Shown: positions 46,221 through 54,864 of the stretch, in pieces | How positions within the stretch are numbered: the stretch's first letter is position 1 | How the letters are laid out: each line of letters starts with the position of its first letter | Assembly: GCA_947259395.1 (NCBI GenBank) | Contig: CAMYMN010000006.1 | Span: forward strand, 54,081-118,080 | Source of the DNA: an uncultured Gammaproteobacteria bacterium | GTDB taxonomy: Bacteria; Pseudomonadota; Gammaproteobacteria; Arenicellales; JAANXG01 | Direction of reading: 5' to 3' | Length of the DNA: 64,000 nt | Notes under the pieces: generated by a model | Told to the model about the DNA's origin: nothing | Databases searched by the model: none | Seen by the model: only the letters and a program-made list of their open reading frames with translations | Program-made: the position numbers and the translations under genes

Positions 46221-48353
46221 ATGACATACCGTCGCGAAGCCGTTAGTGCGGTGTTGGAGCAGGTTAAGAAGGAGGGACGTGATGCGCTTACCGCCCCGGA
46301 ATGTAAGCAGGTTTGCGATGCTTATGACGTACCGTTGCCTGAGGAGGGCGTGGCGAATTCGCCGGAGGAGGCGGTAACGATTGCCGAGAAGATTGGTTTT
46401 CCAGTGGTCATGAAGATTGTGGCACCGGACATACTGCACAAGACCGAGGCCGGTGGGGTGCTGGTGGGCATTGCCAATGCGGACCAGGTAAGGTCTGGCT
46501 ACGAGACGATTATCAATAACGCACGTGCGCATAGGTCAGACGCCTTGGTCACCGGCGTCCAGATCCAAAAGATGTTGACCGGCGAAGCCCAAGAGGTGAT
46601 CGTCGGCGCGGTGACCGATCAGAGCTTCGGTAAATTGGTCGCGTTCGGTCTTGGCGGGATCCTGGTGGAAGTCCTCAAGGATGTCAGCTTCCGTTTAGCG
46701 CCGACTTCACAGCAAGATGCGCGGTCGATGCTCGATAGCATCCAGGCGGCGGAGGTTTTAAAAGGCGTTCGCGGCGCGCAGCCGGCCGATCGTGAGGCGC
46801 TGGTCTCGATCATTGTGAATGTCTCTAATCTGGTGAACGATTTTCCCCAGATCCAAGAAGTGGATTTGAATCCGATCATGGCGCGGGCAGATGGTGCGAC
46901 GGCTGTGGATGCATTGATATCAGTCAATTTCGATCCACCGGAAGAGCTGTATCGGCCGAGCCGGGAAGAAATTGTCGCGGCCATGAACCCGATTATGAAT
47001 CCAAAGTCGGTAGCGGTGATCGGTGCTTCGGACGGCGAAGGGAAGATCGGTAACTCGGTGATGAAGAATCTCATCAACGGCGGTTACCCGGGCGAGATTT
47101 ACCCCATCAATCCAAAGGCCGATGAGATCCTGGGCAAGAAGGCATACAAAAGTGTTCTCGACATTCCTGGGGACGTGGACCTAGCGGTGTTTGCGGTGCC
47201 GGCAAAATTCTGTGCGTCAGCGATGGAAGAGGTCGGTCAAAAACGTATTCCCGGGGCGGTGATGATTCCGTCCGGTTTTGCCGAGGTTGGCGAGAAAGGG
47301 CTGCAAGATGAATTGTTGGCCGTCGCGCGCAAGCACAACGTGCGCATCATGGGCCCAAATATATATGGGTTTTATTACACACCCGCCAATCTGTGCGCAA
47401 CATTCTGCACACCCTACGACGTTAGGGGTAAGGTCGCGTTGTCTTCGCAAAGCGGTGGTGTCGGTATGTCGATTATTGGATTCAGCCGGTCCACCAAGAT
47501 GGGTGTATCGGCCATTGTCGGGCTGGGCAACAAGTCTGACCTGGACGAAGACGATCTGCTGACTTACTTCGAGCAAGATGACAACACGGAAGTAATGGCG
47601 ATGCACGCAGAAGATCTGAAAGATGGCCGCAGCTTTGCCGAAGTCGCCAAACGTGTGTCAAAGGAAAAACCGGTGGTGATGCTCAAAGCCGGCCGCACGC
47701 AACTGGGTGCGCGCGCTGCCGCGTCGCATACCGGCGCGCTGGCGGGTAACGACAAGATCTATGACGACGTGCTGCGCCAAAGTGGTGTAATCCGCGCCAA
47801 GAGCCTGAATGACCTGCTGCAGTTCGCGCGCGGCCTGCCGATATTACCTACCCCCAAAGGCGAGGATATCGTGATCATCACCGGCGCCGGCGGTTCTGGT
47901 GTGTTGTTATCGGACGCGTGCGTCGACAACGATTTGTCTTTGATGAAGTTTCCCGAAGATCTGGATGAGGCGTTTAAGCAATTTATTCCGCCGTTCGGTG
48001 CGTCTGGTAACCCGGTCGATATCACCGGCGGTGAGCCACCGATCACGTATGAAAACACAATACGACTTGGTTTGGAGGACGACCGGATTCACGCGCTTAT
48101 CCTGGGCTATTGGCATACGATTATCACGCCACCTATGGTATTTGCGGAGTTGACGGCCCGGGTGGTTGAAGAAGCACGTGGTAAGGGAATTCATAAACCC
48201 ATTGTCGCTTCCTTGGTGGGCGATGTGGAAGTCGAGCAGGCTTCGGAGTATTTGTACGAACGGGGCGTAGTGACCTACCCGTATACGACAGAGCTGCCGG
48301 TGGCGGTGTTGGGCGCGAAGTACCAGTGGGCAAGGGCGGCAGGGTTACTCTGA
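46221..48353 (+). CDS. ADP-forming acyl-CoA synthetase (fused beta-alpha)
   Basis: 710 residues. ATP-grasp (beta) domain first (about 1-235: FPVVMKIVAPDILHKTEAGG, EVIVGAVTDQSFGKLVAFG, EVDLNPIMA), then the CoA-binding/ligase alpha part (PKSVAVIGASDGEGKIGNSV, GPNIYGFYYTP, SSQSGGVGMSI) with the phospho-His in AASHTGALAGNDK. Reversibly couples acyl-CoA formation to ATP/ADP. In this island it could prime the cycle by making oxalyl-CoA or formyl-CoA, or run in reverse to gain ATP. AAAGGAGAG precedes the ATG. Confidence 0.87.
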   Translation: MTYRREAVSAVLEQVKKEGRDALTAPECKQVCDAYDVPLPEEGVANSPEEAVTIAEKIGFPVVMKIVAPDILHKTEAGGVLVGIANADQVRSGYETIINNARAHRSDALVTGVQIQKMLTGEAQEVIVGAVTDQSFGKLVAFGLGGILVEVLKDVSFRLAPTSQQDARSMLDSIQAAEVLKGVRGAQPADREALVSIIVNVSNLVNDFPQIQEVDLNPIMARADGATAVDALISVNFDPPEELYRPSREEIVAAMNPIMNPKSVAVIGASDGEGKIGNSVMKNLINGGYPGEIYPINPKADEILGKKAYKSVLDIPGDVDLAVFAVPAKFCASAMEEVGQKRIPGAVMIPSGFAEVGEKGLQDELLAVARKHNVRIMGPNIYGFYYTPANLCATFCTPYDVRGKVALSSQSGGVGMSIIGFSRSTKMGVSAIVGLGNKSDLDEDDLLTYFEQDDNTEVMAMHAEDLKDGRSFAEVAKRVSKEKPVVMLKAGRTQLGARAAASHTGALAGNDKIYDDVLRQSGVIRAKSLNDLLQFARGLPILPTPKGEDIVIITGAGGSGVLLSDACVDNDLSLMKFPEDLDEAFKQFIPPFGASGNPVDITGGEPPITYENTIRLGLEDDRIHALILGYWHTIITPPMVFAELTARVVEEARGKGIHKPIVASLVGDVEVEQASEYLYERGVVTYPYTTELPVAVLGAKYQWARAAGLL

Positions 48354-48403
48354 GTGCAGTTGTGTGCTGAACCCAACTGATCCACGCAGTTAATGGTGAT
48401 GAG

Positions 48404-49273
48404 ATGACGATAAAGACGATTTTGGTCCCCTTGGACGGCAGTAAGGCAAGCACTGACGCACTGAACACCGCATTCGTGGTGGCAGACCGGTTTGGAGCTC
48501 ATATCGACGCCTTGCATGTATTGCCCAAGCCCACCGACGTAGCGCCGTTTATGTTTGATCGCTTGTCGGCCAAGATGAAAGACACCTTCGAGGCGGAGAT
48601 CGTGGAAGACGCCCAGGAAAAGGCGGCGGCGATACGGACGGATTTTGAGGAGCTCTGTGAACACCACAACGTGTCAATCACGGATAAGCCCACCGTTAAA
48701 ACGGGTGTTACCGCTGCCTGGCGGGAGGCAGTTGGCCGCGCCAGTGAGGTGTTGGTACACCAAGCGCGCCTAGCGGACATGATCATAGTCGCCAGGCCGC
48801 GGCCGAGCCGGTCTCGGATTCGGCTGTCGCCGGCGGGTGACACACTACAGGCAGTGATGCTTGATTCCGGTCGCCCGATCATGTTGGTGCCGCCGAAGTG
48901 GAAGGCAAAACTGATTGACCACGCAGCGATCGGTTGGAATGACAGCCTGGAAGCATCGCGTGCACTGGCCATGATGATGTCGTGTCTACCGTTAATGAAG
49001 ACGGTTACGGTGGTGACGTCGAAAAAGCGAAAAGCGAGTGCATCGATGCTTGGTGAGTATCTCGCGTGGCACGGGATTGATGCCCAAATTGAGTGGCTGC
49101 AAAAGAAAGATATATCGGTTGAAGAGGCCATACTCAAAGCGTGCTCGAAAGTGGGGGCCGAATTATTGGTTGTGGGTGGGTTTAGCCACACCCGTGCCCG
49201 GGAGATGTTATTCGGTGGTGTTACTCGTTATCTGCTTGCTAACTCTAAGATAGTAACCGTGATGGTTCATTAA
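48404..49273 (+). CDS. Universal stress protein, two tandem UspA domains
   Basis: 289 residues. First domain begins KTILVPLDGSKASTDALNTA; the second has GWNDSLEASRALAMM and ends with the ATP-loop-like VVGGFSHTRAREMLFGGVTRYLLA. Such proteins bind ATP or act in stress; here it may be a regulator or accessory of the pathway. 50 bases after the CoA ligase gene, same strand. Confidence 0.88.
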   Translation: MTIKTILVPLDGSKASTDALNTAFVVADRFGAHIDALHVLPKPTDVAPFMFDRLSAKMKDTFEAEIVEDAQEKAAAIRTDFEELCEHHNVSITDKPTVKTGVTAAWREAVGRASEVLVHQARLADMIIVARPRPSRSRIRLSPAGDTLQAVMLDSGRPIMLVPPKWKAKLIDHAAIGWNDSLEASRALAMMMSCLPLMKTVTVVTSKKRKASASMLGEYLAWHGIDAQIEWLQKKDISVEEAILKACSKVGAELLVVGGFSHTRAREMLFGGVTRYLLANSKIVTVMVH

Positions 49274-49386
49274 GCGTATTGAAATAAGTGCATTCGGTTG
49301 ATGGGTACGTCGTTACTTGCGGTGTGAATTTTGACAGATCTTATTGAGGTTGTTTGTGGACTAGATCAGTTTTGACAGAGGTAAAC

Positions 49387-50274
49387 GTGACGATTCTCAG
49401 GAGTCTTCTTTTCATACCCGGGAACAAGTCCAATATGCTGGACAAGGCGATGGGATTCGACCCGGATGTGTATGTGCCCGACATGGAGGACTCGGTACCG
49501 GAATCAGAAAAGAAAAACGCCCGCAAGGTCATTGCATCGCACCTCAGAAAATTGAAAGCAGTTGGTCCACTGGTAATTCCGCGTGTCAATTCGTTGCAGT
49601 CAGGCTGGATAGAAGAAGATCTTTTGTCGGTGGTGGGACCGTTTATTGATGGTATCTCGATCGGTAAGATTCGAACTGCACAAGACATTCATGAAATCTC
49701 CGATCTGATCACAGAGCTGGAATCGAAGCAGCAGATGGCGGCAGGGGGGGTCAGATTGATTCCGTGGATCGAGACTGCGCAGGCCGTCGTGCACTGCCAT
49801 GAAATCTGTACCGCCAGCCCGCGTATCGTCGCAGTAGCCTTTGGCGCGGAAGATTTCACCCATGATATGGGTATTGAACGTTTGGGAGACGAGTCGGAGT
49901 CGGAACTGGCGTTCGCACGGAATACTTTGTGTATTACCGCGCGGGCTGCCGCTATTCTCGCGCTAGATACGCCTTATTTCAGGTTCAAAGACGAAGCAGG
50001 CCTAAAGCGAAATGTAGCCGCGGCGAAACGCTGTGGCTTCAAAGGCAAGTTCGCCATCCATCCGGCACAGGTCGCACCCATCAATCGGGCATTCTCACCA
50101 ACGAAGGCAGACGTCGAATACGCACGGCGCGTGGTGGCAGCGTTCGAAGAGGCCGAGCGTTCAGGCAGGGGCTCGACATCATTGGAGGGAAACGTCATTG
50201 ATGTCCCGGTGGCAAAGCGCGCCCGAGCGGTCCTCGAACTTGCCGGAACCATGTCGAAATCTAATGCGGGTTAG
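49387..50274 (+). CDS. CitE-like acyl-CoA lyase (malyl-/citramalyl-CoA lyase family)
   Basis: 295 residues of the HpcH/HpaI-CitE family: RSLLFIPGNKSNMLDKAMGF, VPDMEDSVPESEK, substrate Arg in VIPRVNS, Mg ligands Glu in IPWIETAQA and Asp in FGAEDFTHD, and KFAIHPAQVAPINRAFSP near the end. The family cleaves or forms C-C bonds in malyl-CoA, citramalyl-CoA or related thioesters. With the SucCD/MtkAB-like pair it could interconvert malate, acetyl-CoA and glyoxylate. GTG 49387 has AGAGG upstream; TTG 49354 is less likely. Confidence 0.85.
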   Translation: MTILRSLLFIPGNKSNMLDKAMGFDPDVYVPDMEDSVPESEKKNARKVIASHLRKLKAVGPLVIPRVNSLQSGWIEEDLLSVVGPFIDGISIGKIRTAQDIHEISDLITELESKQQMAAGGVRLIPWIETAQAVVHCHEICTASPRIVAVAFGAEDFTHDMGIERLGDESESELAFARNTLCITARAAAILALDTPYFRFKDEAGLKRNVAAAKRCGFKGKFAIHPAQVAPINRAFSPTKADVEYARRVVAAFEEAERSGRGSTSLEGNVIDVPVAKRARAVLELAGTMSKSNAG

Positions 50275-50435
50275 TCATGTCAATTCTACAACCATCGAGA
50301 ACCGAGTTTGGTGATCATTTAGGAGAGTGAGTGGTTTAGAAGATTTGGACAGCAGAACGGTGACGCAAACGTGGTGCGTTAAAACCCATCATACCATTGC
50401 GTCCCTAACAATAAGCGTAATAGCGGGAGGATAGA

Positions 50436-50744
50436 ATGACAACCATCGTAACTGACAATTGTAAACGCTGCCGTTTTACCGATTGTGTCACGGTATGCCC
50501 GGTTGCCTGTTTTCACGGCGATGATGAGATGCTCTATATCGACAATGAAGTATGTATCGATTGCGGTGCCTGCATCCCGTTGTGCCCAGTCGAGGCGATC
50601 TACGAAGATCCCATCCCAGAGGACAAAGAACAGTGGATTGAAATCAACGAGGAACGCGCGCCCGGTTTGCCGGTAATTCGCGACAAGCAAGATCCCTACC
50701 CGGGTGCGGAGGAGCGGAAGGAAGAACTGGGTTTTGCGGATTAG
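50436..50744 (+). CDS. 7Fe ferredoxin (FdxA-like)
   Basis: 102 residues. Cys pattern DNCKRCRFTDCVTVCPVACF and CIDCGACIPLCPVEAI corresponds to one [3Fe-4S] and one [4Fe-4S] cluster, with the acidic C-terminal tail of FdxA/Azotobacter FdI. It is 53 bases before the FprA-type reductase and upstream of the oxidoreductase genes, so it is the likely electron carrier between them. Good AGGA ribosome site. Confidence 0.92.
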   Translation: MTTIVTDNCKRCRFTDCVTVCPVACFHGDDEMLYIDNEVCIDCGACIPLCPVEAIYEDPIPEDKEQWIEINEERAPGLPVIRDKQDPYPGAEERKEELGFAD

Positions 50745-50797
50745 ACACGCCGTGAACTCGATACGGCCTACATGGTAACGACAAAGATAGAAACGAC

Positions 50798-52180
50798 ATG
50801 AGCAACCTTGGCACAGAACAAAATCCGCTATGCGCCGCGATTGTCGGTAGCGGGCCCAGTGGTTTCTATGCCACCGAAGCCTTGCTCAGGGCAGAACCCA
50901 TGGTCCTGGTAGATATGTACGAACGTCTTCCCTCGCCGTTCGGTCTGGTCCGCAGTGGTGTCGCACCGGATCATCCCAAACTCAAGCAAGCCATCAGTGT
51001 TTATGAACAGATCGCCGAGTCCCCCGAGTTCCGGTTTATGGGTAACGTTACGGTCGGACGTGACGTCAGCGTCGCCGAGTTGAAGGAGTGCTACCATGTG
51101 ATCGTGTTTACGTGCGGCGCGGAGACGGATCGGCAACTCGGGGTCCCCGGGGAGCATCTGGCCGGTAGCCACACCGCCACGGAGTTTGTCGGTTGGTACA
51201 ACGGTCATCCTGATTACCGTGACCTCACGTTCGACTTGTCTCATGAAACCGCGGTGGTCATCGGGCAGGGAAATGTCGCGATCGATGTGTGTCGGCTCCT
51301 TGCTAAGACGGTAGACGAACTCAAACATTCGGACATCGCGCAGCATGCCCTCGAGGTGTTGGCAAACAGCAGGGTTCGTGACATTTACATGATCGGCCGC
51401 CGGGGTGCCGCGCAAGCCAAATTCACCCATCAGGAGTTACGGGAACTCGGCGAACTAGCGGACTGCGAACCGGTCGTTGATCCTGACGACCTAGAATTGA
51501 ATCCAGCGAGTCGCGAAGAACTCGCCGACCGGCGTAACCGGGCCAATATCAAGAGCTACGAAGTGTTACAACAATTTGCTTCTCGACCGCCACCGACGCG
51601 GGGTCGACGCTGCCATCTTCACTTTCTCAAGAGCCCGGTAGAGTTTAAAGGCGGGGGAAGCCTTGAACGAGTGGTGTTAGTGAAAAATCGACTGGAAGGG
51701 GAACCGTCGCATCAGGTCGCATGTCCAACCGACGAGATGGAAGAGCTTGCATGCGGTGTGCTTTTTCGCAGTATCGGTTACCGGGGTGTTGCCATGCCGG
51801 GTGTACCTTTCGACGATCGTCGCGGCGTCTTTCCCAACCAGGATGGACGCATCGTAGATGGCAGTGGCGTAGTTCCCGGTATGTATGTTGCCGGCTGGAT
51901 CAAGCGTGGACCGACCGGGATCATCGGCACCAATCGGGCCGATAGTGTAGCCACGGTTCAATCATTGCTGGACGACTTACCAAAGCTGGACGCCAACAAG
52001 AAACCGGGTGCTGAACGACTGGAGCCGTTGTTGGCCGGCCGCGGTGTGCGTGTGGTGAGCTATGCGGATTGGCAGAAGATTGATGCTGCAGAAGTGCGAA
52101 GCGGTGAGGCGAGGGGTAAACCGCGGGAGAAGTTCACGCGGGTCGCGGAGATGTTGGCGGTACTTCCGGAGGCTGTCTAA
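50798..52180 (+). CDS. Ferredoxin-NADP reductase, FprA/adrenodoxin-reductase type
   Basis: 460 residues. FAD motif IVGSGPSGFYATEAL, then the hallmark LPSPFGLVRSGVAPDHPKLK (split: LPSPFGLVRSGVAPDH), NADPH-binding VIGQGNVAIDVCRLLAK, and MYVAGWIKRGPTGIIGTNR with NRADSVATV. It resembles M. tuberculosis FprA. It would transfer electrons from reduced ferredoxin to NADP+ (or the reverse). Position between the ferredoxin and the 2-oxoacid oxidoreductase suggests NADPH is a product of oxalate oxidation. Confidence 0.93.
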   Translation: MSNLGTEQNPLCAAIVGSGPSGFYATEALLRAEPMVLVDMYERLPSPFGLVRSGVAPDHPKLKQAISVYEQIAESPEFRFMGNVTVGRDVSVAELKECYHVIVFTCGAETDRQLGVPGEHLAGSHTATEFVGWYNGHPDYRDLTFDLSHETAVVIGQGNVAIDVCRLLAKTVDELKHSDIAQHALEVLANSRVRDIYMIGRRGAAQAKFTHQELRELGELADCEPVVDPDDLELNPASREELADRRNRANIKSYEVLQQFASRPPPTRGRRCHLHFLKSPVEFKGGGSLERVVLVKNRLEGEPSHQVACPTDEMEELACGVLFRSIGYRGVAMPGVPFDDRRGVFPNQDGRIVDGSGVVPGMYVAGWIKRGPTGIIGTNRADSVATVQSLLDDLPKLDANKKPGAERLEPLLAGRGVRVVSYADWQKIDAAEVRSGEARGKPREKFTRVAEMLAVLPEAV

Positions 52181-52485
52181 AGTGGCGCGAAACGAATCTT
52201 TGACTCGCCATCTCGCCTGGTGCCGGAAACATTATCGGAACAGGAAATATTGCAGTGCAATACGAAACGCAGTGTTTGATGTTGTTGTGTCGAGGGGTTA
52301 AGGACTGCGCTAATGGATAGGACGCGATTGGAAATGGACCGTATATACGGATCAAGCGATGTCCTAACCGTTGACGGGCGCGATGCCCCGTTCCGACGCG
52401 ACGCGAAGCGAAGTGGGCGAAACATATTCCGAGTTGTTATTCTGGGCTGTGCAGTGTTGCGGCCCGAACCACAGGAGTCATGCAT
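52181..52485. promoter_or_regulatory. Intergenic region before the oxidoreductase genes, with two palindromes
   Basis: 305 bases without a supported gene. It contains TATTGCA-G-TGCAATA (52248-52262) and CCGTATATACGG (52339-52350), both perfect. Neither matches the GntR arms exactly. Their place suggests a separately controlled promoter for the three oxidoreductase genes. The CAGGAG ribosome site at 52470-52475 sets the start at ATG 52486. Confidence 0.5.
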
Positions 52486-53616
52486 ATGAGCACCAGTTCT
52501 GTAGAGGTCGTATACCGTGGTATTTTCCAAAAGACGTTGGCGAAGAATGTCTGCCGCGGGATAGTTTTTGCTGCAAAAAAAGATGGGAGGATAGGTATCG
52601 CCTTCGGGCGTTACAGCGATTCGCCTGAGCGTAATGGCATCCCCGCCAAGCAGTTCGCTGTGGTGGCGGATACCGAGGAAGAGTTGGAGGAGCACCTCTC
52701 GAGGTACGAGCCCGATAATAACGATGTCACCATATGTGCCGACGACACCCTGTGCAAGGGTGTCGAGTCCTGGGCTTGGTACGGTCTGCAGCCGATCAAT
52801 AAGTTGCTGAAGCCAGACGGCACATTGTTGGTCACGTCGATGCGACCGGCGGACAGTTTAATCAGAGACATCCATCGCAAGGCGGTGCCCTATAATCTGG
52901 CCACTGTCAAAGGCACAGCCAGCTTTTCGGGGCTGTGGGTGTACAAGGACGATCACACCGATGTTCGGCTACTGGGGGCGCTGGCGAAAGTTGCGCCACA
53001 TGTTGTGAGCCTGGATGCCATCATTGAGGGCATCGGCGATTCCATGAAGCAGGCTTCCGTCAGGAAGGCCTACGACATGGTGGAGCCAGTACCGGTGGCG
53101 GTGGATCAGGGCAACGACGAGGTGCCCTATGAGTTTGATTTGCCGGGCTACACTACGATGGAAGAGTGCCTGGTGATTCGCGGCATGGACAAGCAGCAAG
53201 ACGTTCCCGGGCGCGACGGTGGCTATGTGCCGGCGCGCAATCCCACCTTTAAGAAGTACGCAACGCGCACCATGCGTCCGGTGATCAACTTCGAGACCTG
53301 CACCAAGTGCACCATCTGTTGGCTGCAATGTCCCGACACCTGCTTTGATGTCACCCCGGATGATTACTACGACGCCAACATGGAGGCTTGTTGTGGCTGT
53401 GGTGTGTGCGAGGCGGTGTGTCCGGTGGACCAGTGTATCACTATGATCAACGAGGAAGCGTTCACCGATAACGCCAGCCAATGGGAAATGTGGAGCAAGG
53501 ATAAGGAAAGCTATTCCAAGTGGTTGTCTGAAAAAATTTCTGAACAACCCGCCCGCTCCCACGGGTTTCATCACATAGGCCAATACGCCGAGGAGATCGC
53601 TCATGAATCCACCTAA
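52486..53616 (+). CDS. Oxalate oxidoreductase, fused gamma-delta subunit
   Basis: 376 residues. The first about 190 form the gamma domain of 2-oxoacid:ferredoxin oxidoreductases (VVYRGIFQKTLAKNVCRGIV, SMRPADSLIRDI, SLDAIIEG). The C-terminal part is the delta-type domain with two [4Fe-4S] motifs, CTKCTICWLQCPDTC and CCGCGVCEAVCPVDQC. A fused gamma-delta preceding alpha and beta is the gene order of the Moorella oxalate oxidoreductase. ATG 52486 is favoured over 52480 by ribosome-site spacing. It overlaps the alpha gene by 14 bases. Confidence 0.87.
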   Translation: MSTSSVEVVYRGIFQKTLAKNVCRGIVFAAKKDGRIGIAFGRYSDSPERNGIPAKQFAVVADTEEELEEHLSRYEPDNNDVTICADDTLCKGVESWAWYGLQPINKLLKPDGTLLVTSMRPADSLIRDIHRKAVPYNLATVKGTASFSGLWVYKDDHTDVRLLGALAKVAPHVVSLDAIIEGIGDSMKQASVRKAYDMVEPVPVAVDQGNDEVPYEFDLPGYTTMEECLVIRGMDKQQDVPGRDGGYVPARNPTFKKYATRTMRPVINFETCTKCTICWLQCPDTCFDVTPDDYYDANMEACCGCGVCEAVCPVDQCITMINEEAFTDNASQWEMWSKDKESYSKWLSEKISEQPARSHGFHHIGQYAEEIAHEST

Positions 53617-54859
53617 ATCAGCCACTGCGAAAAAAGTAGATGTCCAGGCTGCACGCGCGCCGCGTAGTGAATCGGAGGAGCTTATTAGCGGCAGCGAAGC
53701 GATCTCCCATGCAGTCAAACTTGCCGATGTCGATGTGATCACCGCCTATCCGATACGTCCCTACGATACGGTGATGCAGTATGTATCGCAGATGATAGCC
53801 AACGGAGAGTTCGACTGCGAGTACATCGTCGCCGAGAGCGAGCACTCGCAGTTTGAGATTGTCAAACACGCGTCGGCGGTCGGGGCCCGAGTATTTTGCG
53901 GTTCCAGCGGTGTCGGCTGGTTGTATGCCTTCGAGGCGTTGGCGGTCACCGCCGGGCTGCGCCTGCCGATGGTGGCGATGGTCGGCAACCGGGCGCTCGA
54001 CGATCCGGGTGCATTCGGCGTTGAGCACAACGATGCGCTGTCGGTACGAGACTTGGGCTGGATGCTCGCCTGGGTGGCGACCGCACAAGAGGCGTTGGAC
54101 ACTGCGCTGATCGCCTATCGTGTGGCCGAAGATTCGCGCGTCTTCCTGCCATGCGCAATCAGCTGTGACGGCGCCTTTCTCACGCACTCCCAGTCGATTG
54201 TCAAAGTGCCTAGCCAACAGATGGTCGACAATTTCCTGCCGCCCTACGATCGCGGCGACAAGCAATTGCATCCAGACAATCCAATCACCGTCGCCCCGCA
54301 GGCGAATGAGGATTGGGTAATGGAAATCCGCCGGCAGAATGACATGGCGGCGCGGCGTGCGCGAGAGGTGATCATCGAAGCCTACGACGACTTTAACAAT
54401 CAGTTCGGACGCGGCGGCGAGCCCTTCATCGAGCGCTATATGATGGAAGACGCCGAAGTTGCCTTGGTGGGAATGGGAACCCTGGCGATGCCGGTAAAAG
54501 TTGCCGTGCGCAAGATGCGGCAGGAGGGAAAGAAGGTCGGCTTCCTCCGCGTGAGGTGGTTTCGGCCGTTTCCCACCATCGAGTTGCAGGGGGCGCTGTC
54601 TGGCGTGCACGCAGTGGGCGTCATCGACCGTGATTACAGCTTCGGTTCCACCTTTCACAGCGGCGCACTGGCCAACGAATTGCGCTCTGCCCTCTATCCT
54701 TTGGCAAACCGGCCTAAAGTCGTTTCATTCATTGCCGGCTTGGGTGGACGCGAAGTGAGCACCGACAATGTCATCGATATAACCGGTAGAGTGTTCGCGG
54801 CCGCGAACGGTGGCGAAATTGATGATCAAGACACCTACTGGATCGGAGTGAGGGAGTAA
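53603..54859 (+). CDS. Oxalate oxidoreductase, alpha subunit
   Basis: 418 residues, ThDP-fold PYR-type domain I plus domain II. Pyruvate-type enzymes have YPITP; this has YPIRP with Arg 52. The substrate/switch loop reads NRALDDPGAFG with Arg 130, Asp 133 and Phe 138. These positions equal Arg31, Arg109, Asp112 and Phe117 of Moorella oxalate oxidoreductase (numbering as I recall it) with a constant offset of 21, reflecting a longer N-terminus here. The arginines neutralise the dicarboxylate. I therefore assign oxalate to CO2 oxidation, not pyruvate. Function is inferred from signature residues and neighbours. Confidence 0.87.
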   Translation: MNPPKSATAKKVDVQAARAPRSESEELISGSEAISHAVKLADVDVITAYPIRPYDTVMQYVSQMIANGEFDCEYIVAESEHSQFEIVKHASAVGARVFCGSSGVGWLYAFEALAVTAGLRLPMVAMVGNRALDDPGAFGVEHNDALSVRDLGWMLAWVATAQEALDTALIAYRVAEDSRVFLPCAISCDGAFLTHSQSIVKVPSQQMVDNFLPPYDRGDKQLHPDNPITVAPQANEDWVMEIRRQNDMAARRAREVIIEAYDDFNNQFGRGGEPFIERYMMEDAEVALVGMGTLAMPVKVAVRKMRQEGKKVGFLRVRWFRPFPTIELQGALSGVHAVGVIDRDYSFGSTFHSGALANELRSALYPLANRPKVVSFIAGLGGREVSTDNVIDITGRVFAAANGGEIDDQDTYWIGVRE

Positions 54860-54864
54860 CGATC

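Noticed and set aside
53618-54658. 346-codon open frame on the minus strand
   Set aside because: Antisense shadow of the oxalate oxidoreductase alpha gene; Arg/His-rich and without motifs or ribosome site.
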